Source: Blastobasis lacticolella
Lineage: Eukaryota > Arthropoda > Insecta > Lepidoptera > Blastobasidae
DNA: 64,000 nt
NCBI GenBank assembly: GCA_905147135.1
Contig: LR990048.1
Span: 1,286,563 to 1,350,562, forward strand
Direction of reading: 5' to 3'
Of this stretch, positions 32,820 through 44,900 are shown in pieces. A program made the translations under genes and the position numbers. The notes beneath the pieces are model-generated. The model was given only the letters and a program-made list of their open reading frames with translations, searched no databases and was not told the origin of the DNA. Position 1 is the first letter of the stretch; the number at the start of each line of letters is the position of its first letter.

Positions 32820-33090
32820 ACCAGTGTCGCAATGTACCAATGATTCTTCTCTGAGCTATGTAAATTTGTTTAACACTAAGGGACGCTCTTACGTTAAGGG
32901 AATACGTCGTGTAATAAAAACCGCATATTCAGGCGACTGAATGTGTAGCCATGATCCAATCCGGTCAGGTTCCCGGAGGTCCGATGGCACTCGCTCCGCA
33001 GTAATTACCTGATCTGCCAAATCCTGGGTCATGGTCACGCGCTCGAGAGCACAACCGGGACATTAACGCCAAGATGATCATACTTTTTAT
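32820..33090 (+). mobile_element. tRNA-derived SINE, family A copy
   Basis: It shares AATGTACCAATGATTCTTCT, CATGATCCAATCCGGTCAGG, CTGCCAAATCCTGGGTCATG and GGACATTAACGCCAAGATGA. The internal segment with CCTGTTAACAGGG is deleted compared with other copies. Confidence 0.7.
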
Positions 33091-33199
33091 AATACCACTA
33101 AGGTGGAAAACAAGCTTCTTCCTGCCTGATGTTAGGGACTTACATTAGCCACCTGCCAATCAGCTAAACAACATTTAACGAACTATCACAGAAAACCAA

Positions 33200-33275
33200 T
33201 AATAATAATAATAATAAATAAATATTCGTGGACAAATTCACACAGTGCCATCTAGCCCCAAACTAAGCAAAGCAA
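33200..33275 (-). mobile_element. SINE family B tail fragment
   Basis: AATAATAATAATAAATAAAT followed by TCGTGGACAAATTCACACAG and GCCATCTAGCCCCAAACTAA equals the 3' end of the copy at 20.1 kb. Confidence 0.6.
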
Positions 33276-34214
33276 TATAAATAAAATAAATGTGAATTGC
33301 TGTGGTGACTATGTTTATGATGACAGACATAGTTTTTATATATATTGGTAAATGGAGTTTTGCTCAACAGTCGCTTAAAAAGGAGCTTTTCTATCGACCA
33401 GGTGGTAGGACTCTGTCAAGCCTGAAGAATCCGAATGAGTTACTACCACCGCCTTATCTATTTTTTCTTCCAAGCAACATTGCTTGCGTTGTGTTCCGGT
33501 TTGAAAAATAAGGTGGCCAGCGCAATTACAAACATGAGACATTTCATCTTAGTCCTCACATAGCATATAATTAAAAAATGGCTTTTCTTAGATGTGCTAT
33601 CTCCTTTTTGTTCATCAGTCGCGGAAAAAAGAAAGAAAAATCCCGATCAAGTTGCGTGAGTACCGTCCCAGTCTATTCATTACTTCCCCTCCCGGCCAAA
33701 TTACATTTGCACAGGTAAAAACCAGGAGGCGAAGAGTAAACTCCATTGTCCTTGGGCGAGGTGACAAATGGAATTTTCCATCACTCCGGCGCAAGAGAGC
33801 GTGGCGGAATCGGGCTTGATCGAGTTAGCGAGTGGACGGCGTCGGCCTTCGCTATCGAGTTATAGCACTTTGCGGCTTTGATGTGAAATGTTTAAGACTG
33901 ACACCATGGTGTGTTAATGGTTGTATATTTGTTGGTCACGAGATGGCTCTGTCTGTATTTTAAATCGCGCTAACGATGTGACACCAAGGCGACCACAACA
34001 ACGGAGGTGAATTCCGATTTGTAAGATAACCCTCAAGGGCGCAACTCGCTTTCACCATAGAGGTATATATACTCAATACTTTCACATAGTGTGACCTAGC
34101 AGTTAGTTTAGTTAAGTTCTGTAACTCCCCTAACTTTTTCTTTTAATAAGGCTTCTCATCTACTTAACGTGTTTGTAAAACAGCATGTCCGAATCGATTG
34201 CAATACTATAAAAG

Positions 34215-34355
34215 TATATTGCGATCCGCCCTCGGCCGGCGTCGGGCTCGGGCCGCTCGAGCCGGCTCGCGCCCGCCTGCGGGCTGCCCCAGCCCGTGTT
34301 CAGCGCCCTGCGGCTCTCCGCGCCCACCTCGTCGCTGGGGGGCGTCGATACCTAG
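34215..34355 (+). CDS. possible GC-rich terminal exon
   Basis: In strongly AT-rich surroundings a GC-rich island has a frame with GC-rich third positions. It reads YIAIRPRPASGSGRSSRL, then LAPACGLPQPVFSALRLSAP, then TSSLGGVDT and TAG at 34353-34355. An AAAAG precedes it and could be a weak acceptor. I find no partner exon on the plus strand in the window and no known domain, so this is only a candidate last exon. Alternatively it is a GC-rich insertion. Confidence 0.25.
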   Translation, partial: YIAIRPRPASGSGRSSRLAPACGLPQPVFSALRLSAPTSSLGGVDT

Positions 34356-34514
34356 CATACACACCTGGCAAACCAACCGTAGGAGCAGGTTGACAATAAC
34401 ATAGGTTAAGACTGGTGCCTTGCATCCTGTGGTTGTGTATAAGAATAAAATAATGTTATGCCTACAAGATGAAAAAGGACCTACTTATGCTTAATAATTT
34501 AAATAGAAATAAGT

Positions 34515-34815
34515 ATAAGTAGTCAGCGGCCGACTTGTAAGTCCCGGGTTCGAATCCCAGACTCGCCTTGTACCAATGGCTCCTTTGTAAGTTATGTAAA
34601 TTAGTTAACCTCTAAGCCACTAACCGATACTCTTACGGTGAGGAAAAACTCGATACACATTCAGGCGAACGAACTTGTAACCATGATTAAATCTTGTCAG
34701 GTTTCCCTGTTAACAAGGACACGGAGGTCAGATGGCTGTCGCTCCACTGTAATTACCTGAGCTGACAAATTCAGGATAATGGAGAGGTCCCCAGAGCACA
34801 ATCGTACCTACTACC
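34515..34815 (+). mobile_element. tRNA-derived SINE, family A copy
   Basis: The tRNA-like head keeps an intact B box (GGTTCGAATCC). It is followed by GTACCAATGGCTCC, CGATACTCTTACGGTGAGGA, CCTGTTAACAAGGACACGGA and GGTCAGATGGCTGTCGCTCC. Confidence 0.7.
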
Positions 34816-35569
34816 TACATAATATTATAGAGTTATAATGGGCGTCCATTCCTTGAGATCAGCCGCTAACGCAATCATCCTTCCACTTTTCTGGGAAATT
34901 TCCCGCGTCCAAGATTTCATCCCTCACTGGACAGGGGTTGCCATGCACGACTATATGTAAATAAAGGTATAGTGTCGGGAAAAATCATGCGTGTTTATTA
35001 CGCTACGTTGTAAACTGACAATCAGTAATGTATATGTCGTTGCGTCAAGGAAAGTGGTTTATCAGGATCATTGTCATCAGGGTGGTGATATCAGTATTAT
35101 AGATCGTATTCGTCCAGATAAATTAAAGAAAAGGTTCACATTTACTCCACTGTATTTATTCCAATTCATTTTTGCACATCACTTATAATTTCACTTGAAA
35201 TCAGAGCAGTATTACAATGTAGGCTGTTGAGGTAATTTACATTCTTATTTCAAAGGTGATTTTAAAATTACTTTATTTTCAAACGAAAATAACACTTTCT
35301 ATAAACGAAATGTGGAGACAGTTTCAAGACGCGTCACTCCTCGGTGGCGGTCGCGCCAAGAATGCCCGCCACTCCGCCGGAGTCGTGCCGTCAAGACTCT
35401 GTAAGCACGCCCCACCAGGAGGCGCACTCCCACTTCCGTTTTCTTCGTCATAAGTTCGTACTATTGACCACATGATTCCATACTATTAACCAGATCCGTC
35501 AAGCAAGTTGAGCAAGTGATGAATGAATAATACCAAAACTAAAATAAATAGAGCAGGCCACGTGTTCGG

Positions 35570-35765
35570 AACGGCCGAACACCAGTTCGGCAGAGTAGAA
35601 TAGTACCATTCCCTTACACTCGTGGGTGTCGTACAAGGCGACTAATGTTTGCGAGGCAAAACATCTAGAGTCTCCGCAGGCTGAAAATGGCAAGCGTGGA
35701 GATTACGGCAATAACCTCCTCTTTCGTGGTAAAGGTTCTAAGTCCAGCAGTAGACTGTTACGAGC
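35570..35765 (+). mobile_element. interspersed repeat C copy
   Basis: GGCAGAGTAGAATAGTACCA, GTCGTACAAGGCGACTAATG, CAAGCGTGGAGATTACGGCA and CCTCCTCTTTCGTGG follow the family order. Confidence 0.65.
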
Positions 35766-36219
35766 ATGTTAAGCTTGTTGCGCTGTGGCCACAGCTCAAT
35801 TCATGCAATTTTAATTAATTATGAACGCCCGAGTGCCTGTTGTATCTTAAACTTTTGTAACATAACGTGTATATTTTATCTTGTGAAGAATACAGTGTTA
35901 AAAAAATTAATAAATAAAAATATGAAATACGAGCAGGTACTTCCTTTATAAGAGCTCCCAGGCGGTATGCTATAGGTATCCTACTTATATCTAGACAGAA
36001 ACTAGCACAAGTAAGTAATCCCCGTGCAACAAGCCCGGGTCTTTGTTCATTAAAATGTTCCAAATATAACCGTTTTTGTTTTATTCCAGTTTCGACGTCC
36101 AACACGAGAGTCCAAGCTCTGATAAGCGGACTTTGTGAGACTGAAAAATGGAGTCGTGGTCGAAAAATGGGGCGACGTAAAATAAAAATATTTTTTTGTG
36201 CTTTTGTTAATATTTTAGG

Positions 36220-36340
36220 AGCGTCGGTGGCCTAATGGTTAAGGGGGCCGACTCGTACCCCAAGATATTGGGTTCGAACCCCAGTGCCGCCAAGTACATG
36301 ACTATATCGTGTATTTATGCAATAAATTGTTCATTCATTC
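36220..36340 (+). mobile_element. SINE with intact tRNA-like head
   Basis: Perfect pol III A box (TGGCCTAATGG) and B box (GGTTCGAACCC), then GTGCCGCCAAGTACATGA and a short tail AATTGTTCATTCATTC. The head does not close into a proper tRNA acceptor stem, so this is a SINE rather than a tRNA gene. The tail differs from family A. Confidence 0.6.
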
Positions 36341-36564
36341 AAATGTGCCAAATTACTTCACCAAAAACATCGTAATAGTTTTTAAAACTATTTTTAATAA
36401 TTATAGGATTTAGGTATTACTTCAATAGAAATCTAACTTATAGTTAATTAGTATTTAATCTCTTCCACCAGGAGGAGGAGAGGGACCACCTCGTTTCATG
36501 CTCGGCGTGTTCTAAAACTTGTATAGTTGAGTTCATTAATATGTGAGCATTGCCAAGGCTTCAA

Positions 36565-36664
36565 ATATAAATGTACATGGAAGGGTACTTATATATCTGA
36601 GCAGATGTACATATGTTTGATTGATGAATCTGCTCAGATATATAAGTACCCTTTACATTTATAT
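36565..36664. ncRNA. 100-nt near-perfect hairpin (candidate small-RNA precursor)
   Basis: Positions 36581-36606 and 36628-36653 are exact 26-bp inverted copies with a 21-nt loop. Below a 5-nt bulge (36576-36580) the stem continues for 11 bp (36565-36575 with 36654-36664). The size and bulge fit a pre-miRNA or short hairpin RNA. A tiny fold-back MITE is equally possible. The sequence matches no miRNA I can name. Confidence 0.35.
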
Positions 36665-36927
36665 TTATATTATTAGATTTCGACTGTACAATGGAGGACA
36701 TGTTCGAGGCAAGTCCAAACGCTGTATGCGTCGCCGAATACTGAGCGAATAAAGTGTAGGTCAGAGTGAAGTCCATTGACTCGATAAGAAGAAGAAGATA
36801 TCTACAGATCTCTCAAAGAGTATCTGCATATTAGATGAAACCAAAAAACTTAAGTCTATTAAACAGAACATCAAATTACCATAAAAATGATAAAACATAT
36901 TTAACATACGTTGTCTTGTTATGTGTA

Positions 36928-37318
36928 TGTCGCAGCCGGATGGTTAAATTAGCCGGTTAATTGAACGGCTAGTTTTTTGAGCAATTATTTAATTGGATAT
37001 TTGCCAATTGCATGAGATTTTAACATAATGTTGAAAGAACAGTATTGTCCCGAGCCTACGGAGCTCCTTCATACATTGTTACAACGCTAACCTTACCACA
37101 ATAACCTCAAACAATAATAATAGTTAACGTTAGGTTTTGCTTCGGTTACGTTAATTTAATGTTGTGACAATGCATGGAGGAGCTCCGTAAAGTAGGGAAA
37201 ATATCGTTCATTAGACGTTACTTTCAAAGTTCATGAAATTGGCAAAGTTTCAATTAAATTACTGCTTAGAAAGCTAGCTGTTTAATGAAACGGCTAATTT
37301 AGCCATTTGGCTGCGACA
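36928..37318. mobile_element. 391-bp fold-back MITE, TGTCGCAG family
   Basis: It starts TGTCGCAGCC and ends GGCTGCGACA, and is flanked by the 4-bp duplication TGTA (36924-36927, 37319-37322). Nearly the whole element is an imperfect palindrome (GTTAAATTAGCCGG against CGGCTAATTTAGCC, and so on inward). The copy at 40995 has the same length. Confidence 0.85.
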
Positions 37319-37934
37319 TGTATATTCCCATGTAGGTGTATATTTCTGCTTTCTATAAAGTGTAAGTTCGCTAGTATACGTCCATGCCGTTGACTTGCCT
37401 GTGTATTAAGCGGTTCCTTTGACAAAGGTTGCCTGGTAGAGATCGCTTGCAGCGATAAGGCTACCTTTGCCCACAACTAGTTATGGTATTTGTCATAACT
37501 TTTTTTGTAACTATTCTTGTGTGACCAATAAATGTGTGATCAATAAGACTAAATTTTACATACGCTTCGTACCAAACTCCCCCAACAATGCAACACAAAA
37601 AGGAAAATCCAGCCAAACAAACCTCTTTCGCTGTTCTACGTAACCTCGTTACCGCAAGCTAATGAAGGACCTAAATACGCCCGTAATCAATACGAGCGAA
37701 TACAATGGTATTCAATTAACGGTAATCGATGGAAGCTGCGACCGACTATTAGAGGAATGTTGCATGGCGCGGGAATCCAGGTCAAATGGATAGAGTGGTT
37801 TGGCCCCGTGCTTCTGCTTTGTAATCTTGGAAAGGATAACCCAGAATCGTAACTATATAATCATACATACATTAAGCTCACACCTGTGTCTCACAGGTGG
37901 GGTAGGCAGAGACTATGGGCGGCCACTTAACTAT

Positions 37935-38215
37935 ATAATCATCTTTACGTTAATGTCCCGGTTGAGCTCTTGCGCCTGAGGGCCGGGGTCCGTCTGGACC
38001 ATGATCCAGGATTTGGCAGACAGCGATTTAAATCTGACCTCCGTAACCCTGTTAACATGGGAACCTGACCAGATTGGATCATGTTTGCACATTAAGTTGC
38101 TTAAATGTGCACGTTTCATCACTATGTTTTCGCTCACAGTAAGTGCGTCGGTTGTTCAAGTAATGTACATAACTCAGAAAATACTGGCACTGGGGTTCAA
38201 ATTCAAATTCAACAT
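37935..38215 (-). mobile_element. tRNA-derived SINE, family A copy
   Basis: In reverse orientation: CATCTTTACGTTAATGTCCC, CCATGATCCAGGATTTGGCA, CTGTTAACATGGGAACCTGA, CACAGTAAGTGCGTCGG. Confidence 0.7.
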
Positions 38216-38799
38216 CAAAAATGTTTGTTCAATATAGGTACATTTAAGATACCCTTTTTGAAAGTCATAAAAGAAATACCTAATTAACAATGAGTACTTA
38301 TGTAATAATGCGCCGAGCGCGGCACCATCCCCGACCATCACGTATTATTAGAAGTCAGTGGATCAAACCCATCGATGTGTGAGTTTTATTCGTCTGTGAT
38401 CATGCCTCACATCACCATGCTAGACCGACAAAAAAATTGACAATTAGTGCAGTAGCAGTGCAGAGTCAATTAGTTAGAACCCGGTACCTGTCGCTTACGA
38501 GTGGGATCCCTTAACATAATGAATGTAAGTGAGTAAGTAAATCGTAAGTAATCAGACCCCAAAAATGGTCTCAACAACAAACTGGAAAACGCCCGATATC
38601 TTCATAGAGGTAGGTAGTCAAATATATCCCAAACAACTGAACCGATTTCAATGAAACAAGATCCATCTTAATTAAACTGGCTTTCGAATGGGAAACCGCA
38701 ACAAAATCGAATCATTCGCTCGCACAAATACACATTTCAAATGCCACCTGTCTTTCTGCTTTTTAATTTGGAAACGCGAACGAGTTTTACATTTCTAGC

Positions 38800-39054
38800 T
38801 AGAGCTCGTCTAATTTAAAATGACGCGCCCCACTATCGCATTAACGCACACAAGCAAGTTTAAAATATGGACGCAATACATATACAAAAGCCGTTGTAAT
38901 TGGTCATTCAGTTGCCGGTAAGATTCAAACGTAGCAGCACGCGTCGTTCATTGGCTCCCACACAGATGAAGTGTCGTTATCAATATTTGCACTCACATAT
39001 CGAAATCAACTAACTAAGTAGTGGGGCGCGTCATCTTAGACTAGACGAGCTCTA
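38800..39054 (-). mobile_element. 255-bp MITE, TAGAGCTCGTCTA family
   Basis: An inverted copy of the element at 22915-23169, identical in length, with only scattered substitutions. Confidence 0.8.
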
Positions 39055-39059
39055 CCTTG

Positions 39060-40560
39060 TTATCACTTCGCGAGATGTTTCGCGTGCCAGCTCATCACCT
39101 AGCGCTGAATGCACGTGATGTCACTGACTGAGTCCATTTGGACCCACAGTTCTTCAATTTAATATTTTTGTCGTACGTTTAAAAGAAAGAAAAAAAGAAA
39201 ATATCTATTAAGGACGCCACGACATGATAATTTACATTTAACACAAAAAACGTTTCGGTATTTTGTTGAAAGAATTGCACGAAATCTAACTGACGAAGGA
39301 CAAAGGATCTGATTATAAGGCGACAAAATTAGTCAGGCAGGATCAGAAGTTATGCGCGAGTTTCAAACTACGTTTTTCAGTGCATGGGTAACAGTCGCCT
39401 TTCACAAACTACGACAAGGCACTGTGTGTAAGAATATTACTTACATTTAAAAATACACATAATGAACAACAAATAAAAGCTCACAGATACATTTTCACAT
39501 CCAATATTAATTACCTTTACAAAATAATGAATCCATTCTGTGTAGCCCAATATTTATCATTAAAATAATACTATCCGCTTTCGATTTCCACGAATTGAAA
39601 ATTACTCTGTATTAATAAAATTAAAATTAGAACTGTGTAGATCCAGTCAATGTGCAGTCTGAAAATGACACTACACTTGCTGTTCTTAGGTACCATTTTA
39701 AAACAATAGCGATCACAGTGGAGCGCGGCGGAGTCAATCTTATGTGTAAGGTAAGTATCGACATGTGATCAAATCAGCTGATAAATGAAAAGATAATCTT
39801 CTAATTTTAACAAATACTCCAAGGAATTAAATGTCTAGACTTCGCAAGACGACCGTCGCAAGCATGACTGAAGTTTTCAAGATTGTTGATACAGGATTGG
39901 ACTCGTTGCGGAATAGATCTTCCGAGATTCGGATATAATAGGGTTCGATAACAGTGCCATGCCTGTCGCTTATTGGCTTCCTTTATGTCTGGTGTGTAGT
40001 CTTGTTAGAGTTTATTTCGTCCTTATGGCGTAGATCTTCCGCGCACGAGCTCTGGTTCAACCCTTTTTTTATAATTGGACTAGTCAGGCATTTGAAAAAA
40101 ATGAATGAAAAAAAATGAAAAAGTATTTATTGAATTAGGATTACGTAAATTAATCTCTTTTCAAACGTCAAAAATCTAATGGAAAGGAAAGGAAAAGTTA
40201 AGCGAGCTCATCCAGGTAGGGGGCGGTGCATGCAGACCGATCAGCACGACCGAGAAACGGCAAGAAACCCACAGGTACATTCAAATATGATTACATTGTA
40301 TTGATACATTTGTCAATTTAATTTGAGTGAGCCTGACTTGATTGGAATATGATGTGGACCCCTACAAATCAGTTAAGATAACTAATTATAAGAATAAAAA
40401 TATATATTGTATATATAATAATAAAAAAATAAAAAATAGTACAGCAAAAGCAGGCCAGTCCACCAAGGCAGCACCCGTTCACGAGCATGACGCAGGGCCC
40501 AGCCATCGTCCAATTCCACCCATCGTCCGATTTCAATTTTCTAGCATTTAACCGCCATCT
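39060..40560. other. no recognised gene
   Basis: AT-rich, no splice-bounded ORF recognised. Residues of repeats occur near 40080-40130. Confidence 0.45.
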
Positions 40561-40564
40561 CACT

Positions 40565-40935
40565 TGGTGGTAAGTGACGATGCGGTCTATGATGGAGCAT
40601 GCCTGTCTACGAACAGCCTATTCACTATAGCCTTGAAGGCGTCTAAATTATAATGATCAGGGAACACACTCACTGGTAAGGCGTTCCATACCTTAGTAAC
40701 TTTATAGAGGTTGAATTAAACCTTTATAATGCGTATGGTTAAGGAATGGAACACGCTGCCTCTGAGTGTGTCATTGATCATTATAATAAAATCTATTCAT
40801 TACAAAATGTAGACGCCTTCAAGGCTAGAGTGAATAGGCTGTTCCGAGACAGGTATGCTCCATGTTCGCCCGCAACATCACTTACTACCAGGCGAGATGG
40901 CAGTCAAATGACTGGGTGGTCCATTAAAATAATGT
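40565..40935 (+). mobile_element. nested CR1/Jockey-like LINE 3' fragments
   Basis: The first part (40565-40715) carries the complement of the N-L-D-A-F-K-A-x-V-N-R ending. The second (40715-40935) reads in plus frames MEHAASECVIDHYNK and [20 protein letters not shown]. Two copies thus lie head to head. Confidence 0.55.
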
Positions 40936-40994
40936 TTACCTCTTCACCGTATGAGGTATCTTTGAACCGCTCGCCTCGTGTCCAATGGTAGATA

Positions 40995-41385
40995 TGTCGC
41001 AGCCAAATGGTTAAATTAGCCGGTTAATTAAACGGCTAGCTATTTAAGCAGTTATTTAATTGAAAATTGGCCAAATTCATGATCTTTGAAAGTAAAGTCA
41101 AATGAACGATATTGCCTCGAGTTTACGGAGCTCTTCCATTCATTGTCATAATGCTAACCTAAACTAACCGAATAGAAACCTAATGCAAACTATTATTATA
41201 CTTTGAAGTTATTGTGGGTAGGTTAGCATTGGAACAATGTGTGAAAGAGCTGCGTAAACTAGAGGCAATACCGTTCTTTCAACATCACTTTAAAATCTTA
41301 TGAAACTGGCAAATTTTCAACTAAATAATTACTCAAAAAGCTAGCCGTTTAGTTAACTAGCTTATTTAACCATCCGGCTGCGACA
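40995..41385. mobile_element. 391-bp fold-back MITE, TGTCGCAG family
   Basis: It starts TGTCGCAGCC and ends GGCTGCGACA, with an exact 4-bp GATA duplication (40991-40994, 41386-41389). It has the same length and palindromic plan as the copy at 36928. Confidence 0.85.
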
Positions 41386-41439
41386 GATATAAGCAATTAG
41401 GCCGCCTGTTGTTTTCTCTGTTGCTACCAATAGAGTGTA

Positions 41440-41535
41440 AAGGGGCGTCGCTGGCCTAGTGGTAAGGTATCCGACTCGCAAGCGAGAGGCTAAGGCTTCG
41501 AAGGCCTTACACAGTGCTACCACCTAATTACAGTT
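41440..41535 (+). mobile_element. SINE family A head fragment
   Basis: GGGGCGTCGCTGGCCTAGTG (A box TGGCCTAGTGG), GTATCCGACTCGCAAGCGAG, then a decayed B box. The rest of the family body is missing. Confidence 0.55.
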
Positions 41536-42194
41536 GTCGCCCATAAACCATTCATTCTATTATCTTAACTTACGCATTGGCTTTTAGAAAGGATTTTATA
41601 GCAATATCTAGAGTGATAGGTAAGTAAGTACCGTCACAGAGTGATAGTTCTATCGTACTTGTATCGTAAAGTGGGGTGGATCACTCGTTTCTCATGGGAT
41701 TCCTTCATATTTTGCCCAACAAGCTCAATCGATTTAGAATTTAACATTGCCCGCCTAAAGGATATAACACTAGATCATAACCAACACAGCCTTGCCTATT
41801 CCAGGGCTAAAGACCGCCGACAATACCAAGTGAGTAGGAAGAACAAAATGAGGAACACAATCGCGGAAATAGACAGCCCTGTTCCTGTCGACTAATGACG
41901 CGACGAGGACTGGATTGCTATGCTGTTAACTATAATGGGAGTAGTCGCAGACGGTAATGACCTATCGGAGCCTGAAGGGTTGCTAGGACTGTAAAAAGGC
42001 TTTATAATTAACCTCCGTTGAAAATAGGGGTGTTATAAGTTTGACATGTGTATCTGTCGCTTTGTGGCTTTGTGTATCTATCTGTGGCGTTGTAGTTCCC
42101 AAACGGATTTTCCGATTTGGATGCGGTTTCGGAGGTGGTTCTTAGCTTTGTTTCATTTAAATTGATTTTGTAGTTTAGAAAATATTTGATTTTA

Positions 42195-42310
42195 ACTAAA
42201 CAGGTATCAGCTGGATGCGAAGGGCCTACCGGCCTTTGTGGAGATCTATTTGGGAGACTTACACCCAACAGTGGACGACTTTCGGCTGATATGATGATGA
42301 TGATGACGAA
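42195..42310 (+). mobile_element. RTE-type LINE 3' end
   Basis: CAGCTGGATGCGAAGGGCCT, CGGCCTTTGTGGAGATCTAT, GGGAGACTTACACCCAACAG and a terminal (ATG)n run are the last part of the same RTE family as at 8.7 kb. Confidence 0.65.
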
Positions 42311-42369
42311 ACTTGGCCGGAGATTATCCAAACTTTTCTGTCGGCTAGGTTATATAGTTATATATGTGG

Positions 42370-42610
42370 TTTGTGGTGCCGCCACCTCAAAGAATAGCAC
42401 CACCCCATCTCTTCCCGTGGGTGTCGTAAGAGGCGACTAAGGGACAAATCCGAAAGGTGGGCAGCAGCATCTTTCTGGGTAGATTTACATCAACTGCACT
42501 GCGATCTCCAACCCGCCTGCCAAGCGTGGATATTATGGCAATGACCTCCCCATTCGTGGGAGAGGCCCGAAGTCCTGCAGTGGACTGTTATGGGCTGTGA
42601 TGATGATAGT
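42370..42610 (+). mobile_element. interspersed repeat C copy
   Basis: GAATAGCACCACCCCATCTC, GTCGTAAGAGGCGACTAAGG, CTGCGATCTCCAACCCGCCT and CCTGCAGTGGACTGTTATGG, ending GTGATGATGATAG. Confidence 0.7.
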
Positions 42611-42943
42611 GAGGTTATATAGGGAGCCAAACGAGCAAGCATTGTTTTTAATAGTGTACTAGGCAAGTATTTGACCGCCATATCACAGCCGAAGATGGAG
42701 CATGGTTATCTACATACAGCCTATTCACTCTGGCCTTGAAGGAGCCCAGGGTATACACAGGTTAAAGTTAAGGATACAAGCCTTTCGCCGACAGTCGCGT
42801 CTACGCCACGCAGTATCATCATCATCATCGTAGCGATCAATTCCCGCGTCCTCTTTCCTACTCTTCCTACCCGGTCTTCAGCCAACGCCACACAACGACA
42901 GTGCTCATAACTGCGGATATTTGTCTTTGATTAAATGTGGAGC

Positions 42944-43230
42944 CTCGGTGGCCGAGTGGTTAAGGTATTCGACTCCTAAAAGGACCGGGATCAAATCCCA
43001 TTGCCGCCATGTACCAATGACTCTTTGTGAGTTAGATATATTAGTTGAATACTAACCGATGCTCTTACGGTCAGGAAAAACATTGAGATGAAACCTGCAC
43101 ATTTAGGCGGCTGAATGTATACCCAACATTTTATCAGGGTCAGGTCAGGTTCCCCTGGTAACAAGGTCACGGAGGTCACATGGCAGTTGCTCCACTATAA
43201 TTACCTCTGCCAAATCCTGGATCATGATCT
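42944..43230 (+). mobile_element. tRNA-derived SINE, family A, near full length
   Basis: A box TGGCCGAGTGG and B-like GGATCAAATCC in the head, then GCCGCCATGTACCAATGACT, GATGCTCTTACGGTCAGGAA, GTCAGGTTCCCCTGGTAACA, GTCACATGGCAGTTGCTCCA and CTGCCAAATCCTGGATCATG. It is the most complete copy of the family. Confidence 0.8.
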
Positions 43231-43239
43231 GGTCATTAA

Positions 43240-44900
43240 CTATTTATTTATTTATTTAAACCTTATGCACTGTTATGGCGGACTTAAAGCTTCATAGCTT
43301 TCTCTACCAGTCAACCGGAGAGTTGATGCTATGAATAATTACAGGGCGGTGCAAGATTATTGACACAAATATTGGTGAACACATTAACTCTAAGTACTTA
43401 TGTTTAAGCAAGTTTGACATATATTTACAAACCAAGACTGACAGTAACAGAAAATATCACAAGAAAAATAAAGAAAAGAGAAAGCAAATAAAGATAACAC
43501 AACGTGCGAAAAATTGTTATTTCAACCACACATAAAGGGAATGATAAAGAAACAACAGAAGGTCGTTAGGTAGATTTTACAAATTATTTAAAAAGTGTTC
43601 CCGGGCCGCTTTTTTATAGGCATATTTATAAGATAAGAAGACCGTCTTATATCCACCGGAAAGTCATTCCAGAGACGCACTGCTGTTAAAGAGAAAGACT
43701 TTGAAAGGAAACCTGTACGGTGAATTGGTAGGTTTTAGAAGCGTGTATAAGATGAGCGAAGGTTACGCTCATAAGTGTCTCTGAGATACTGAAATTTGCA
43801 TTCCAAGTAATCAGGAACAGCTGAGTCGTTGAGTACCGAAAAAAGAAGACAAAGAACTCGCAGATTGCGGCGATGTCTAATAGGAAGCCATTTAAGCTTA
43901 GCACGAAAAGTGGATACGTGGTCGTATTTACGTAGTCCATATATAAAGCGGATGCAATTATTTAGGAGACGATCCAATTTATTCAATTGGTCCACATTTA
44001 AGTCGGAGTAACACACATCAATATAGTCTATAATAGGCAAGACAAGGGACTGAACGAAAAAAAATTTCGTGGAAGAAGGCAGAAAAAATTTAAATCTACA
44101 AAAGTCTATAAAATTCCGGTTACTTTTCTACTAAATGCAGTCATCTGATCCGACCAACTCAAAGTACTGTCTATGTAAAGACCCAGATCTTTTACATCTG
44201 GGCTAAATGGAATCACTACATTATTATAATAGACTAATGGGATAGTACCCAAATCAGTGCGACTGATCAGCCGAGAACTGCCCAATATGATAGCCTGGCA
44301 TTTCGAAGGATTTACAGTTATCCCAAACCTGCGAGACCAGTCACAAATATATTTACGTCGTTGTTCAAAGCACTAATAGCTTCAGGAATATCTGATACAT
44401 CAAATCATCCGCGTAAAGATAATGAGAACATTGGAGGCCATGAGTGATACTGTTAATAAACAGAGAAAACAGTAAGGGGGACAAAATACCGCCTTGCAGC
44501 ACGCCAGCGACAACATTGCACCAATTGGACACCATCGGCCCGAACCGCCTGCTGTCGACCGCGAAGATACGAAGAAAACCAGTCAGACACTGAGCACGGT
44601 GCTCCAAGCTGCGCCAGAACAGCGAGTAAGATGTCGTGGTCCACGTTATTAAAGGCGTTGGAGAAATAAATTAAAATTAAGAGATACAACTTGGTGTCCT
44701 CCATGGCTGGCCTGAAATCTTCTGTAATATTGACTAGAGCCGTAGAGGTGCCATAGAGGCCCGGACGACACCCGACTCATATGGATTTAAGAGCGCATTT
44801 TTAGAAACAAACGCCGATATTTGCTTGTGAACCACAGCTTCGAGAATTTTCGAGAGTAATTTCTCACACCTGTTTTCCCCATTACAAAGAACGTACAAGC
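43240..44900 (-). pseudogene. CR1/Jockey-like LINE, 3' half
   Basis: Minus-strand frames in order: FSNAFNNVDHDILLAVLAQL and SDWFSSYLRGRQQAV (palm and fingers, 44453-44704); GVLQGGILSPLLFSLFINSI and HYLYADDLMYQ (44365-44607), with the Y-A-D-D catalytic motif intact; PIIDYIDVCYSDLNVDQLNK and LDRLLNNCIRFIYGLRKYDH (43735-44040); then AVRLWNDFPVDIR. Several frameshifts separate them. An (AAAT)n end at 43256-43240 marks the 3' terminus. Confidence 0.8.

Noticed and set aside
36220..36295. tRNA gene
   Set aside because: A and B boxes are perfect, but the acceptor stem does not pair, and related heads occur in many SINEs here.
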